Shown: one piece after another, positions 50,101-62,870 of the stretch | Layout: each line of letters begins with the position of its first letter | How positions within the stretch are numbered: position 1 is the stretch's first letter | Assembly: GCA_963556255.1 (NCBI GenBank) | Contig: OY744607.1 | Coordinates: forward strand, 38,131,722-38,195,721 | Direction: 5' to 3' | Length of the DNA: 64,000 nucleotides | DNA from: Allolobophora icterica | Lineage: Eukaryota; Annelida; Clitellata; Crassiclitellata; Lumbricidae | Notes under the pieces: model-generated | Seen by the model: the letters and a program-made list of their open reading frames with translations, nothing else | Told to the model about the DNA's origin: nothing | Database searches by the model: none | Program-made: the position numbers and the translations under genes

Positions 50101-53100
50101 TACAAATGTTGGAGCTATCGAGATTTTACAATTAGGATGGTCCGATATGTAAGTCAAAGAATGAAATTCTTGACGCCCCTAGGTGGAAGAACATAATCAT
50201 GAGCTAAAGGACGAAGGGCATAGCTCCGGCACATGTGGGAAGGAAAGAAGCGCCAGAGGACGTGCGCCTCTTTCAAGAAGACTAAGCTGAAGGGGCGATT
50301 CTCGACAGACAAGACATGTTCCTCGATAGTTGCATTATCAGACGCAGGGGCGTCTACACAAACCTTGGAGCAAATGCTCTATCCTAGAAATAAGGGGGGA
50401 GATCTGTCAGTGTGTGCCATCATTAGCGGGGGTGGGGGGAAGGGGAAGAGGAGTGGCAGGAGAAGTTGCTCCAATGACTTAGGGGGTGATAGACGCCCCT
50501 GATCAAACGGTAGGTAACCCAGGAGCATGAAACCGGTCTACTTCGCTCCGGTCGGCTGCAGTCGCCATGCCCTACCACGCAGGCACCGCATGTAGCAACT
50601 TAGCTAATGTAGTAGCTTCTGCAACTAAATGCAAAGCTTTGAAAGCCCACGCCCATGCGCTCGGAGGATGCGCAGGGCATGGAGAGAACTGGAACATGCC
50701 TCAATGCTATTATCAACATGGGCACTTGTCACGAAGATCCTGACTAAAGGTCACTCGGAAAATATGTAGTGAGCCAACGCTCCACATCCTTCAACATGGG
50801 TGGTAACTAAGCACATCTCCTCCCCATGACAAGCATTTCATCAGTTTACTAAGTCCTGAACTCAAGTCCATATCCAATAGCAAATCTCTACACGAAGACC
50901 AAAGACTACAATACAACAAAGCAGTGCTTTTTTTCTAGAAAAAAAGGTTCCGGAACGGAACAATAGGTTCCGGAACGGAACAATAGGTTCCGGAACGGAA
51001 CAATAGGTTCTGGAATGGAACAATTATGGACGGGCTAAAATCCCGAGAAAAACGGGATTAGGGGCTGGGAGGGGTCTCAACAAACACTGAAAACAGTTCA
51101 AAACACTGAAATTAAATTAAACTAACTAAATTATTGTTTTTATCATTAAAATAAATAAATTATTTTTTAGGAGCTGAAAAAGGTGCCGGAACGCCGTTCC
51201 GGCTGAAAAAAAGCACTGCAACAAAGCTTCAAGAAAGTAATTTTACTTGACTCTCACCAAAGCGTATGTTCATAGAAGAAGCGTTGTATTGTTCATCTCC
51301 TACATCACATAAATATACAGAGGGCAGACAGAAATGATGTTGCTGATGATATCATACACATATGGATAACAACTGGGTAGTAAAACAATTGGAGGAAAGC
51401 GATCAACACCAGTTGAAATTGAGCCCATGGATTTAAGGAAGGACACCACATCCGGAAAGACTGAGATAATATTAAGTAAGCAGAGATAGAGGTAACTCTT
51501 TATTTACCAGCAATGCGTTGGCGTTTTGTTAAGTTTTCGTTATAACGTTGAACAGGTTCTTTGTATTCTTTAGCAGTTCCTGCCTGAACTTCTTTCAGCT
51601 TTTCTGTTACCTGGGCAGTTTTTTCTTTGAACAAACTGAAAATCATATAGTAAATAAAGTTGTATAAAGTCCCTTAAACCATCAATTGGCAATTAACAAT
51701 AAGTGGCATGTTTTCAACATTAAGGAATTCAAATTATACCTAAAAACTCAACAAACAATGATAGTTTTCAAATCCATGTGTCACACAAACTTAAGAAATA
51801 TGAATGCAAATAGATAATATTTATTGTATACTGTAGCCCAGCTATCTCGTTCAGTTGTTGTCTAACTTGCCGTAAAAGCTAACTATTCCAACTTTCTTTG
51901 GGGTGGCCAATCAAGGACATCTTAAAAAATAACCTACATTGTACACCTCCCTTCCCCTTTAACATATTTGGCATCTTATTTGTGGACGTCCTCACTCTAC
52001 CATGGTACTAAGGCCTAGACTAGGCTACTCTGCAAGACGAATTGTGCTATAGGGTGGGTCACTTTGATACTGCCGCATCCAATAAAGGGACTCCAATTAT
52101 ATCCAAACACAGTACAGACTAGCTGCTGTTTAACCGAAGTTTGCACTTAACCCTTTAACAACGAGCATGTACTAAAATGCAAGGAAAACTAATCCCTCTC
52201 GTCATTAAAGGATCAAGGCACAGACTGTACTGGTTATTGGTTAACTGTGTGTACAAAATTTGGATGCGGATGCAGTATATCACAGTTGTCGGTATAGAAT
52301 GCAGCAGAAAGATTAAGTAAAATGAGAGCAGTTACCTTACCTATGTTCATGGAGCTAAATACAATATTGTGAATGGCAAGTAATGCAGTTTCATTGGAAT
52401 GGTCTTTATGATAGGCCGACTGAATAGGGATAGACAGAGTTTGTGAGATGAAAGGTGACTACTCAAGTGGTGCGTAAGAACATTTTCCAAGATTTTGGAT
52501 ATGAAATTTACAGTAGGTATGGGTAATTTAGCTACATAGGCTTTCAGGAGAAAGTGAAGGCTTTTTAAGAAATGGATAAACTAGGGCATGCAGGAAGCAA
52601 GTGGAGAGGCCTTCAGTGAGAGGTTGACAATGGATGTGAAGTAATTGATTCCAAGAAACAAAAAGCAGTCATATGAGCTATTTGTAGGCGGTTGAAGTGC
52701 AGTGGAAAGTCAGAGTTGTCATTGGAGTAAGTTAAAAGCCAGTGGAGGGGATATGGGGTACGATAAACCAAGAACCCATATACAACACGCCTACTATACA
52801 TGAGCCATCAGAGGTAGGAATATTAGGAAATCTGACTCTTAGAGCCACGATCTTGAACTGCCTTAGGCAAGCTTTTTTATTAGTTGCAGACCATGGTTAT
52901 TTCAAATGTCTGTAACTAATGAAAAAGCATAACAGTGGTACATGATGGAAAGAAACCTGAGCAGTAATGGCACCACGATCAGGCAAATATGTTTCAGTTC
53001 TAAGCAGATACATTTTTGAAAGTCGAAAGTTCTGCATTATTAGGAGATCAAGTGTATGGCCCCAATCATGAACTGGAAAGCACACATGCTGTTGTGATTA

Positions 53101-56100
53101 ATAGGAGATGCAAAACAATTTTGTGAAGCACTGTTCAGTGTCCATGCGCATATTGAAATCGCCCATTATAATACGTTCAGGAGAAAAGACCAGGAATTCA
53201 AGGAGTGACTGTAATTCTGTGAAACGTTAGAAAGCAATAAAGAAGGAGGAAAATATTCAAAATAAACATCGACAAAGGCCAAGTGCTGAATTTCACATGC
53301 AAAGGTATTGATGTACACTTCAAATCACTTTGGGGCTGAAATAGGTGAAGAGATGCAAGCAAGTTTTAGGTGTGACTTATGATGGAAAGCAACTCCATCA
53401 CCAAGTCCATCCGGTCAAGGTTGGTTTAGGAGAGCAAAAGAGGGAGACGTTATGCCACAAGATGAAGGTGTGTCAGATAGTTTGAACCATGTTTCACTGA
53501 CAACGAGAATATCCACCAGATGAATCAAAATGTAATTTTCAAGAAGACCCTATCTTATGATGGAATGGATGTTAAGCCGACAGAAATTCATTGTTTCAAA
53601 ATGGCAAGGATGAGAGCTTAATTCAACATCACCAGAGAAGCAGCAGAAGGTATACCAGCAGCAGGCAGCTTTAATGAGTTGTGGATCAGATAATAATTTT
53701 GAGAAATGGTAGGATGGTAAACGAACAGACTAGGTTATAAGAAAAAAGTGGGGATTTTAAACATGACCAGCTGTAACAAGAGTAGATGTCAGAAGGATAG
53801 CAAATAAATATATTTAGAGGAATTTGTTTCAACAACGACGTGAAGTGAAGGCTGGGGACAGTGGGGAGGTTGAGTATACATGTGCGTAGTGAACTGCAAA
53901 CAGGGAAAATGATACATAGAACTACAGTGAAGGAGGTGTACAGTGTCATGTTAGTTTTAAAAATATGTGGCAGTGACAGCTGTGTAAAAAGCCAGATGGC
54001 TTTGTTTATTAGCCAAGCTGGAAAAACGCATAAAACATAAAAACGTGCAGCGAGTATCAGCTTATATGTGATGGGTATCCCAAAACCAGGCTGTTCGTCA
54101 AAATTTAAAAAGTTAGGTTTTAATTTATCTTTGTATATCTTTTCAAGGTCTTTCTAAAATGCTAAGGGTTTTCATGGGTTTAACCGTTGTAAAGATATGC
54201 GGTTTGGAAAATATGCCCTTCATGAGAAATTATTTAGAGAAAAATGCCAAAAAAGATAAACGAATGTAATATATCGTAAAGTCATTGACAACCATAGGTA
54301 TTGCTTGAGCTTTCATGCTGAAATTTTTCACAGCTTATAAACATACATGTTTGCCAACAGCTCCCAAAATTTAAACACAGTTCCTACATAAGTGACTGAG
54401 AAAACATGATTTTAAGCTGTGCTTGTTGTGACAGAAATTATCAAAATCAGAGGGTAGAGCCTTGGCTATAATAATCATTATTTCACCAGCGTGTATGTAC
54501 ACGACGAATAAAATAGTTGTAAAGTATGTAATTCTTTTAGTCAAGACATCGAGCTAGAATTTTGCTGCTTCGTCGACGTTCGACATCCTGGATTCGGCCG
54601 CTGTCACTGACAACTGAATCAACAGCAGCAAGAGCAAATTTTTTAGGGGCTCTGATTCATATTCTGATGAGATTTCAGCAGGAGCTGTTTTTTGTTGCTG
54701 ATTGTTGTAGCACGTACTTGAAAAAAATCAAGATAAACCGCTGTTTTGAGAAATTACTCGTTGTAGGTTTATCAGACTTTCACCTGGTTTTGGGATACTG
54801 CATCACATATTGTTTAAAAACAGTCAAGAAATCTTCACCTTAAGGACCCACTCTTAAGCTCAGCATAATTAATAAGGTATCAGGTAGACCTGTATTAGTT
54901 GTTGTCTTATGTTAGGTTTTGGTTAAACCAAAGGAGAACCTCGCAGTACATAATGGAATGGCAGAATAAACAAGGCCAGGTGATCTGAACGAATGAGCGC
55001 TAACAGAGCAAAACAACACAACAGACCAACCATCAATTTGATAATTGTAGAACTATGAATAAAGATGAAAAGTGCAATATTTCGATGCTGAACTACAAAC
55101 TAAATCTAAGACCGCTTGGATTCAATCTAAACTACAAATGCATTTAACACTGCATTGGTTTCCCAGTCGCTTTCAGTACACTTGTCGTTAATAGGTTAAA
55201 TGCCTCATTATTCCAGAGAAATATGAAGCCAAAAACCCTCTTAATTTAACTAACATACAGGACAAAATTGTAGATTCAAAATAAAACTGAATGTTCTATG
55301 TTTCTAGCAGTGGTATGAAAACACAATTAAGCTTAGAAACACTAACTGTTCTCTTAGTTGATAAAACTGTTGCTCGAGATCAGCCATTTTTTCAAGGCAT
55401 TCTGTCCGCCTTTGATCGCTCTCAACTACATCAAGCTCTAAAAAAATCGACACATTTATAAACAAATTGTAAGCCCATACACAGTTAAATTGTCACACTT
55501 ATAAATAAGTTGTAAGCCCACTCATAGTTAAATTGTCACACTTATAAACAAGTTGTAAGCCCACTCATAGTTACACTGTTACACTTGTGACAAGTAAGCC
55601 CATTCACAGTTACACTGTCACTTATAAACAAACTGTAAGCCATTCAGCTACACTGTCACACTTGTAAACAAATTGTAAGTCCATGCACAGTTACACTGTC
55701 ACTTATAAATAAATTGTAAGCCATCCAATTACACTGTCACACTTGTAAACAAATTCTAGGTCCATTCACAGTTACACTGTCACGCATAAACAAATTGTAA
55801 GTCCATTCATGGTTACACTGTTACACTTATAAATAAATTGAAAGCCAATTCACGGTTACCCTGTCACACTTATAAACAAATTGTAAGCCCATTCACACTT
55901 ACATTGTCACACTTATAAACAAACTGTAAGCTCATTCAATTACACTGTCACACTTATAAACAAATTATAAGCCCATTCAGTTACACTGTCACACTTCAAA
56001 ACCAATTGTAAGCCCATTCACAGTTACACTGTCAGTAATAAACAAAACTGTAACCTTAATCACAGAAAGAACAGTCAGTAATGGGCAACCACTGATCAAT

Positions 56101-59100
56101 ACCCGACTGCAATAAAACTGTCATCTACAGTTATTATTTATTTCATGTCATGCACTTACTACGTGCTCAAGGTTAATAAGCCTGAACCTGATGCACAAGT
56201 CTTCACAAACAACTTGTCCAGGGTTAAATGGAGACTGCTCAGCAGGCTCAAACCTGCAATCATTGGATGACAGACCCATTGAGCCAATGAATAGACCAAT
56301 GTGTTACACATAGGCCATCATCACTCTCATCAAAATCAAAATAATTATTGTTTTCATCGGTCATCACTAAAAAACTGAATAACATTACTAGTATCAAGGA
56401 AGGCACTAGGATATGTGTGTGAAGAGAAAACATGGACAGTCCAATCCTGCCATACAAATTCAGTAAGCAACATACTTTGTAGACAGACTAGCTAGCATGT
56501 TAGCAGATGCCTCGCGGTTTTACCCAGCTTTTACCTGCATCAGCTGTTAATTTTGTTAATTATTAAGAACTTGTTTTTTTACAAAGCAATCATCGCCAGC
56601 TCTAGGCATTGCCACACCTCAAGTGCAGTGTATGAACAAGCACCTTATAGAGTTATTTCAAGTTCAATAGTGTTGATAAAAGAAATACATGGTTTGTGCC
56701 ACCGCAGTACACATCTACGGTAGGCTGACAAATTACGACCTAACATCTTGACCAATCAGGTCATTCCTTATCCTCACATAATGGCTAAAAGACACTTAAC
56801 ACTAATTAAAATAGCAAAGGCTCCAGTTAATTATGAACAATAATTCAAAACTTCATAAATACTGATCTGAGTTTAGTATGTAATGGTAATGCAGTGACAT
56901 CCACATATTACAAAACCAATTCCTTCAAATCATTAAACATATTACTATATGCATCCAAAATCATTTCCATTTATTTCTATTATAGTCACCCCTGTCAAAA
57001 CAACTGTCCCTGACATGACACGTTCTAATTTAGCTCAAGAACCTGGTTATGTCAGCAAGAAGTTGTCACACACTTTTGACAACTTCCAGTAGTTGACTTG
57101 CTTTCTTCCTATCTGGTTTCATTTGCACAAGTCAAGACTGGTCTTCGATTTCTGATCACGTTAACCAAGTGACCAAATTAATGTGACATGCATCACCAAA
57201 TTGCATGACCATCTACATCAGGTGAACAAAATCACACGACATGCAGCATCCAATCATGTGTCATGCATGATTCTAGTTCTAAGTTTGTGGATCCTTGGGG
57301 CATGAGTGGATACACAACCTACTTTGATTTACTATATAAACACATAAAATAAAAATGATGCGATTTCATACAACTTGATTTTAAACTGTGCAAATTGTAG
57401 AAAATTCCTGGTTTCGTTCCATGGAGTGGGAATAAGCATTTGGACTACCTGACCTCCCAAAGTAACGAGGTAACATTTGCTAGAACCAGTACCAGTTCCA
57501 CAATCTCCGGAATTAAAGGCAATAAATAACTATAATCAGCACTCAGTAAACTCTGGGTTTCACCCGCCTGCAGCCAATCACTAATAATATTATGGCCACC
57601 CCATATTGCAACAGAAATACAGTGCTGCAAGCTCCAATAAATAAGTAAGCCAGATCAGACAGGAAGTGATGGCAAGCTTATTGCAATCTGAAAAACTTGG
57701 AAAATGACCTGGTCCACTGTATCAACTGTGTGAGCCACACTCCTCTCTCCTTGAGCATCATTGGCAGATATTCTACAGATACCTGGAGCCTTGTGATTCT
57801 TCCAAGCCCAAACATTATCATCACCTGCAGGAAGTTGACACCAGTTTTACCTTTTTATTTGGCCCACTGCTGCCAGTCTGAACTAACAGAGTTCTTGCAC
57901 TCCTTCCTCTGTGAGGCTTAGTCTGCGTGGACTCCATCCAGTCTTGCCTCTTTTCCCTGATACCACATCGTTCATATCATCACTATTCCATTGGCAGGCT
58001 TTGATAACTTATGGGTTATTCTTGTTACAAGTATTAAGGAAATTGTTCCAGATGGAATTTAACCACAACACTGCCAGTATAAGGATTTCATTTTACTCCA
58101 TGAACACTCCAGCAAATCACATGCATTTCTGCTGTGTAGGGCACAAGCTTATTCACAAGCATTGCATCACACTAGGGGTTGTCCAGAGATACCAAGCGGA
58201 GATCCAAGTCCAATGCCACAAGACCAGGGAGAGAAGGAGGTAGAGGAACTGCTAAGGTGGGTTCCACCTATAAAGCGAAAGATTGAAAGGTGGAGAACAG
58301 GATCGATCAGGGTAGGAATTCTTAAACAGGTGAGACTTGGAGTAGAAAGCCTATGTGTGATGGAGACAGGAGCATGATTAGGGAGGGAGTGCAGCAACAT
58401 TGGTAGTGGATCTGGGAATTTGCAGAATTCAGGAGGGAGATCATTCCACAGTCGACATGCAGTTTGATATTTATGGATCAGTTGGAGAACTTGAAATGAG
58501 GAGTGATAGGGTGAGTGGGAAAGAGTGATATAGGTGGATGGTTGATGGTTGGGTACAGCAAATTGGCTGGATGGTGAGCAGTTCACAAAGGTATTTAGTC
58601 GTCAAAAACTGTGGTGTGCTCCTATTCAGAGCATTGCCATTTCCAAATTGCTATTCTGGGTTTTCCTCAGGCTGTGTGCAATCCAAAATTACTTGGTTTG
58701 CACATGGCCTGGAGACGAGCCTAATGAAAGAATTGTACACGTTGGCGATAGGACTGTGAAATGGATACATGCCGAGATTTCCAGCCAACGGAGTGATTTA
58801 ACAAAATGGGAATGACATGGTGAAGCTTGGGTGTCTTGGCAACAGATCAGGGTCAACCCGAATCCCCAAACACGCTGAAAATACACAAAAGCCCGATTTC
58901 CCGAAAACAGTTTTATAGAAAGCGACCGAACTCTGGAAAACTATTCAAAGTTAAATTGTAAACTCTTATACATGACCTAGACCTAGCGTGGCCTTGATGT
59001 ATTTCGATATACTGCCTATTTACCTGTTAATTTGTAATTTCAATCTAAAATCGATTTCGGGGATCCGGCCAAAATTCGTTTCGGGGATTCGGGTTTCGGG

Positions 59101-59457
59101 GATTCGGGCCGCACCCGACAGATCGGGCGAGTGAGGTTTGGATAAGTTGCACTCTCAATTTATGTGGATTCAATGTGTTGGAAAAGGAATTTGCAGTAAA
59201 ATCGTAACTAATAGCATCGTAAAAACACCTCTGCTACCATTACATTACAACTGATTAAATGATAATGTAAGGACCTTGCCTTAATTAGATTAGGAAACAA
59301 CACATTAGCAAATGTTCACAGTTCCTAAGGAAAATAACTTACCCCCCTCGTCCTCATCGGAACCCGAACCAGACGATCCCGAGTCATTGCCCGTGTCCAG
59401 AGACTCCTGGTCCATATCGTCGTCATCGTACTCCATCTGTTCGTCTATTCCAGGCAT
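47133..59457 (-). CDS. BRMS1L: BRMS1/BRMS1L orthologue, Sds3-family Sin3-HDAC subunit
   Basis: Exons: 59457-59343, 55437-55347, 51635-51508, 49776-49697, 49151-49055, 48476-48396, 48014-47928 and, tentatively, 47212-47133; 252 aa if the last is right (human BRMS1 246). Order: acidic Asp/Glu/Ser-rich N-terminus; coiled coil (RRTECLEKMADLEQQF); VQAGTAKEY; RLELQKKNITNKKDGEMQ; LIYDEMLQEIEDKISRLKQD; SRKKRPN; GPYIVYNL. These match the human BRMS1/BRMS1L order throughout. The family is a nuclear Sin3-HDAC corepressor subunit that dimerises through its coiled coil. The start ATG is in a plausible context before an acidic exon. The intron from 48395 to 48015 is AT-AC type. The last exon rests only on phase and a TEPP motif; reading through the exon-7 donor instead reaches a stop 11 codons on. 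Confidence 0.88.
47293..47797. mobile_element. MITE-like element with GGGGTCGTCCATAAAG termini
   Basis: The left end GGGGTCGTCCATAAAGGACG and the inverse of the right end (GGGGTCATCCATAAAGAACG) form imperfect terminal inverted repeats of about 20-25 bp. The left end is tandemly duplicated: a 66-bp unit at about 47290-47355 is repeated to about 47421. No coding capacity. It lies in the last BRMS1L intron. I could not settle a target duplication (AAA flanks both sides). Confidence 0.65.
48015..48395 (-). other. U12-type AT-AC intron of BRMS1L
   Basis: The donor is TCAG|ATATCCTTTTTG, matching the minor-spliceosome consensus ATATCCTTT. Near the 3' end lies TTCTTAAC, close to the branch consensus TTCCTTAAC, with the branch A about 10-11 bases before the acceptor GATAC|GT. 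Length 381 bp, phase 1. The protein reads across as VAVS-GPYIVY, the same junction as in vertebrate BRMS1 proteins. No GT-AG alternative restores that join. Confidence 0.9.
49777..51507. other. BRMS1L intron 3
   Basis: Carries the hAT-type MITE described at 50922-51218. The rest (including a GC-richer 50170-50800 stretch) shows no recognisable gene; one open frame at 50233 lacks support. Confidence 0.5.
50922..51218. mobile_element. Non-autonomous hAT-type MITE
   Basis: A 297-bp element with termini CAGTGCTTTTTTTC and its inverse, flanked by a perfect 8-bp duplication CAACAAAG (50914-50921 and 51219-51226). Both the CAGTG end and the 8-bp duplication are diagnostic of hAT elements. Inside the left end is a 20-bp unit (GGTTCCGGAACGGAACAATA) in about four tandem copies. 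The right end carries one GGAACGCCGTTCC-like inverse. Confidence 0.88.
51895..52000. repeat. Degraded relative of the MITE at 47293
   Basis: GGGGTGGCCAATCAAGGACA, then AATAACCTACATTGTACACC and TCCCTTCCCC follow the same order as the 47.3-kb element with many substitutions; a GTGGACGTCC follows near 51980. Confidence 0.5.
52330..53660 (-). pseudogene. Decayed LINE with endonuclease remnants
   Basis: On the minus strand, pieces of a LINE endonuclease can be read in shifting frames: a VVSETWF-like motif near 53510, a GDFNMRMD motif near 53150, and HDWGHTLDLLIMQNF near 53040, in the order usual for CR1/L2-type endonucleases. Frames are broken many times. It sits in BRMS1L intron 2. Confidence 0.6.
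53661..55346. other. BRMS1L intron 2, upstream part
   Basis: No gene recognised. The 53686-53949 minus frame is hydrophobic and adjoins the decayed LINE; the 54562 plus frame is unsupported. Confidence 0.4.
55447..56050. repeat. 43-bp minisatellite in a BRMS1L intron
   Basis: About 14 imperfect copies of a unit reading CACACTTATAAACAAATTG, then TAAGCCCATTCACAGTTACA and CTGT. The period is 43 bp in the best-preserved copies. Confidence 0.88.
56051..58150. other. BRMS1L intron 1, no feature recognised
   Basis: AT-rich unique-looking DNA. No element ends, RNA gene or splice-supported exon found. Confidence 0.4.
58160..58590 (-). pseudogene. LINE 3'-end relic
   Basis: The minus-strand frame includes ACRLWNDLPPEF, the LWN-LP motif that closes many LINE reverse-transcriptase ORFs, within an otherwise uninformative Pro/Ser-rich frame. 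Confidence 0.35.
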
Positions 59458-59714
59458 AATAAAATTCAAATCAAGAGATCCAGAATCTACCGAATATATA
59501 AAATAATTAGGAAATCATACAACAATAAATTCAACATCAGCCGCCATTTCATACCGGATATTGACTGCGTGCATAGATATTATACACCTATATTTGAAGG
59601 CTAGATGCGTTTGGATTATCTAGCGTAATTATATCAGAGATCCTAAAGTTTACGTTTGGAACGCTCGCGGTTTTCTTTATGAACATAGTGAATAACAATT
59701 ATTTGGTCCTATAT

Positions 59715-59865
59715 TAGACTGCAGAAAAAAAGAAACGATGACACAAGACAATCATTAGGCATCCAAACAACTCTGTTAGACAAAGTCGGTCAACGAAGAC
59801 TCCGATGGTTTGGACATGTAGAGAGAATGCCAGTTGACCTAATCCCACACAGTGCAATCCGACAG
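59715..59865 (+). pseudogene. Short LINE C-terminal fragment (RTE-like)
   Basis: The plus strand encodes DKVGQRRLRWFGHVERMP, the same C-terminal motif as in the LINE at 4162-5456. It is a separate, diverged and tiny fragment. Confidence 0.6.
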
Positions 59866-59869
59866 CCTC

Positions 59870-60410
59870 ACCCTACTCTGGATTCAGCATCGCTGAAAAC
59901 GCTTATGCACTGTCTTATCCTAACTCGACTTGATTCCTGCAACTCGAGATCTATATACTCTATACGGTCTCCCTGAATACGTATACGGCTTCCTTTAACC
60001 AGAATAATGCACCAGGCTGCAAGACTGTGCCTTTGACACTCGTTCCGAGACCATGTCACACCTGCTCTTCTTTCTCTACACTGGCTTCCTGCACTATGAG
60101 CGTTTCCGCTTCAAGTTGAAACTCATCATGTACAGAGAAGGCGCAGATCCTTTGCCAATTGCCATCCTACTTATTGTCCATGGTCACACCCTGCAACTCC
60201 GTTAAAGACCGCTCCTCTCTTCGATCAGCATCTGCTGGAAAGTATGCTGTTTTGTCTTTGGCCGGCGTTGATTCACTGTTGCCGGTCCCTTCCTCTGGAA
60301 CTCTCGAGATCTGTACCTCCTCATGTTCGCAACTCTTTTAGCGAGACTGTCTTTCGCTCTAAACTGAAACACTTTTCTATTTTAGTCTACTTATGGCTCT
60401 CGATCAATGG
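59870..60410 (+). pseudogene. LINE reverse-transcriptase 3' relic
   Basis: In shifting plus-strand frames I read TRLDSCNSR, then MHQAARLCL, then LLSLHWLPAL, then RNSFSETVFRSKLKHF. This is the usual order of the C-terminal part of CR1/Rex-type LINE proteins. Several stops and shifts are present. It lies just outside the BRMS1L first exon. Confidence 0.6.
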
Positions 60411-60419
60411 TTGTCCGGC

Positions 60420-61517
60420 TTCAATGTGCACTTATGAACTTCATGAGGATCGACCACCGGTATTACCAAATTGCAGTTGTATTATTTATACTGTGATTAT
60501 ATATTGCATTGTATAGGCATGTTTGCTTACAACGCACCTTCTGTGATAACGCGCCTTCTTTCAGTCTCGCGAGAACTTCGCCAATACGCGAGATCATAAT
60601 ATTATTGACGCACATACGAAAGTTACGTGTTTAACAATGAAATAATTACGGAAAATGCCAAATATATATAACAGTAGGTCACATTAGTCTTTAGGTAGGA
60701 TTAAATAGAGGTAAGAGACGTTATTTTAGTCGAACGGGGTGGGCGAACACAAAGAGTTTCTTTATATCGGTAGGTGCGCTGAGTATTTATTTACTTAGTG
60801 ATGAACATAATTACGCGACCCTGGATATTGGATGCTTATGGGGTTAACCTCGCCAGGGTAGAAGTGACGATTAGCTGGAGTGACGGCGATGTGTAAATCC
60901 CTGTTTACAGGATTCTTAGCCTCTGTGAAACTGGATTAATTAGCCATGGAGAAGGCCTACTTCAGATCTTTATGACTGTTATTCGTCGTGCTTTGGTGTC
61001 ATGATACAAGCGATCGATAAGTTAGTGTTCAGTCATCGCAACGGCCTCGATCAATAAACCAGATCCGGTAAACAAGATTTGATGCGCGCAAGTGTTCATT
61101 AACCTATTCAGGATACACGCGACGCTCTGCAGGTCGCGCGTGCAGTTACGTCATGCGTGGTATATGTGGCTGACATGTTCTCATGTCAGAAAACGTTTGA
61201 GTTGTACAGCCTGTCAGATGTTGCAGCGAATTGATACTGAGTTATCACAGTATGTGTAAAGAAATATTGTAGTGTGTGTAAATATTTTTGTGATTGCTTG
61301 GAGTCAGATTGAAAGCACGGCCTTTAAGGTGTGAGTTTGAAGTGTGAAAGGTATTTTCTTATGTAGCTTTGTAATTGCAAAAAAGTAGTGTGTGATTTTC
61401 AGGATGTACCTTAGGACGTGTTTAAACTTGGTATGTTTCAAGGGTTATTCTGTTCAGTAGTGACAGAATTAGTGTGGTGCTTGTTTTCAGTGGCTGTTGG
61501 ATTGAGAATTGATCAAG
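60420..61517. other. Upstream region of the gene at 61518
   Basis: No gene. It probably holds the promoter and 5' UTR of the plus-strand gene and, at its left, the BRMS1L 5' flank. No core promoter motif is clear enough to name. Confidence 0.4.
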
Positions 61518-62664
61518 ATGGAAGTTGAGCTGGCACGTCAGAATTCAACCCCATCCTCAGAGGATGCAGATCCAGAGAATGTAACATCACCACTGCAGGC
61601 CAGCAGTGATAGCGGCGACTACGAAGAGCCTCCCGTGGTGGCACCAAAGTCTCGTCAGCGACAGCACAAGACTGTATCCAGTGTTACTGCCGACACTCGC
61701 AAAATCTTGGAACAGTTTCTCAAGAGGAGCACTCTTTTGGGCTCATCCAAACGGAACAGCCAAATAGAGCACCAGTACGCTGTGGTTGGAGACTTGCCCG
61801 ATGAAGACCCACAACCCACTCCATACCAGCAGATTGGTTCTGATGATGACTGCTTTTCGGATTTCTATCAGAACTTCTGCAAGAGTGATGGCATGAGATA
61901 CATCGATGCGGAGCCAGATTATGTCGACTGTCAGATGCTTGTCAAGGAGCTTATGAATTCAGAGGCTCATCGAAAGAGCACGCATCATCGAAGTCAGAAG
62001 AAAATTAACAGTCCACCTGGTAACGTGAAATTTGCGATTGGTCACACAAAGCCAAAGGCGAAGACAAAAGCTAAGGCAGGTGAACTGGAGGAGGTTAACG
62101 ACGGCAGCTCATCAAGCACGGAAGACTACGAGTTTCCAGACAATGAGCTGTTGAATCGGAAGAAGAAGAGTTCATTCCGCCTGGCTCTGGAAAGGGTGCG
62201 TCAGAGTTTCCGTCGTCAGGGCAAGAAAACACCCGAGGTGTCTCAGGAGAACAGCAAGTTGACAGGCACGCTGCCTGGAGAGCAGCGGAAGGAATTTCCA
62301 GGGAAGAGCGAAGTGCCTTTACCGCCGACGCCTGTTGCCTGGAATCTTGGTAAGCCTCACTGTAAGCTGCGCCGTGAGGGCAGCGAAACGTCAAAGACGC
62401 AAGCCACTGCATCGGGCACTCCAAGCGAGATCGACTTTGGTCACGGAAAAGCCTGCACAGCTGAGGCCAATGTGCTTCAAGTGCCACACACAGCACTGCC
62501 TTGTGATGAGAAGAAGAAGAAGTCGCCAGCACTCTGGCGGAAGTCTGAGGCAAAGGAGAAGGGGAACGAAGAGAAGGTCCGTGAGAACCGCGGAATATTT
62601 GAAGTTATTCTTCGTCAGTTCAGGAAAGGCAGTTCGAAACTGAAGCGCAAAGGTGGAACTCATG
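61518..62664 (+). CDS. First coding exon of an unrecognised protein, partial
   Basis: ATG in a good context (AAGATGG) opens 382 codons plus one base, ending at a strong donor CATG|GTAGGT. The predicted protein is hydrophilic and largely disordered. Features by residue: Ser/Asp/Glu-rich start; PPVVAPKS (~38-45); a helical VTADTRKILEQFLKRSTLL segment (~56-75); acidic patch with FSDFYQNF; basic KPKAKTKAKA; SSFRLALERVRQSFRRQGKK, an amphipathic basic helix; PLPPTP, a possible SH3 ligand; and a second basic helix IFEVILRQFRKGSSKLKRK near the end. I do not recognise the family; a cytoplasmic scaffold or regulator is possible but not shown. Reading past the donor enters intron sequence and stops at 62868. 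The remaining exons lie outside or were not found. Confidence 0.75.
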
Positions 62665-62870
62665 GTAGGTACACTATGAATGATGTTCATTTAGCTCCTC
62701 TTGTTTCTCATGTCCTTGGTTCCCAAGCAGCTTTTTCATTTATTTTAATTGGATTATTATCATATATTCATGAATTCAGTTCAATTCAATTCAGAGCAAT
62801 TTATGTATACTCATGGTATATATATGATATATACTCATCTATAGGATCAGTTTTGAAGAAAAAACATTAG

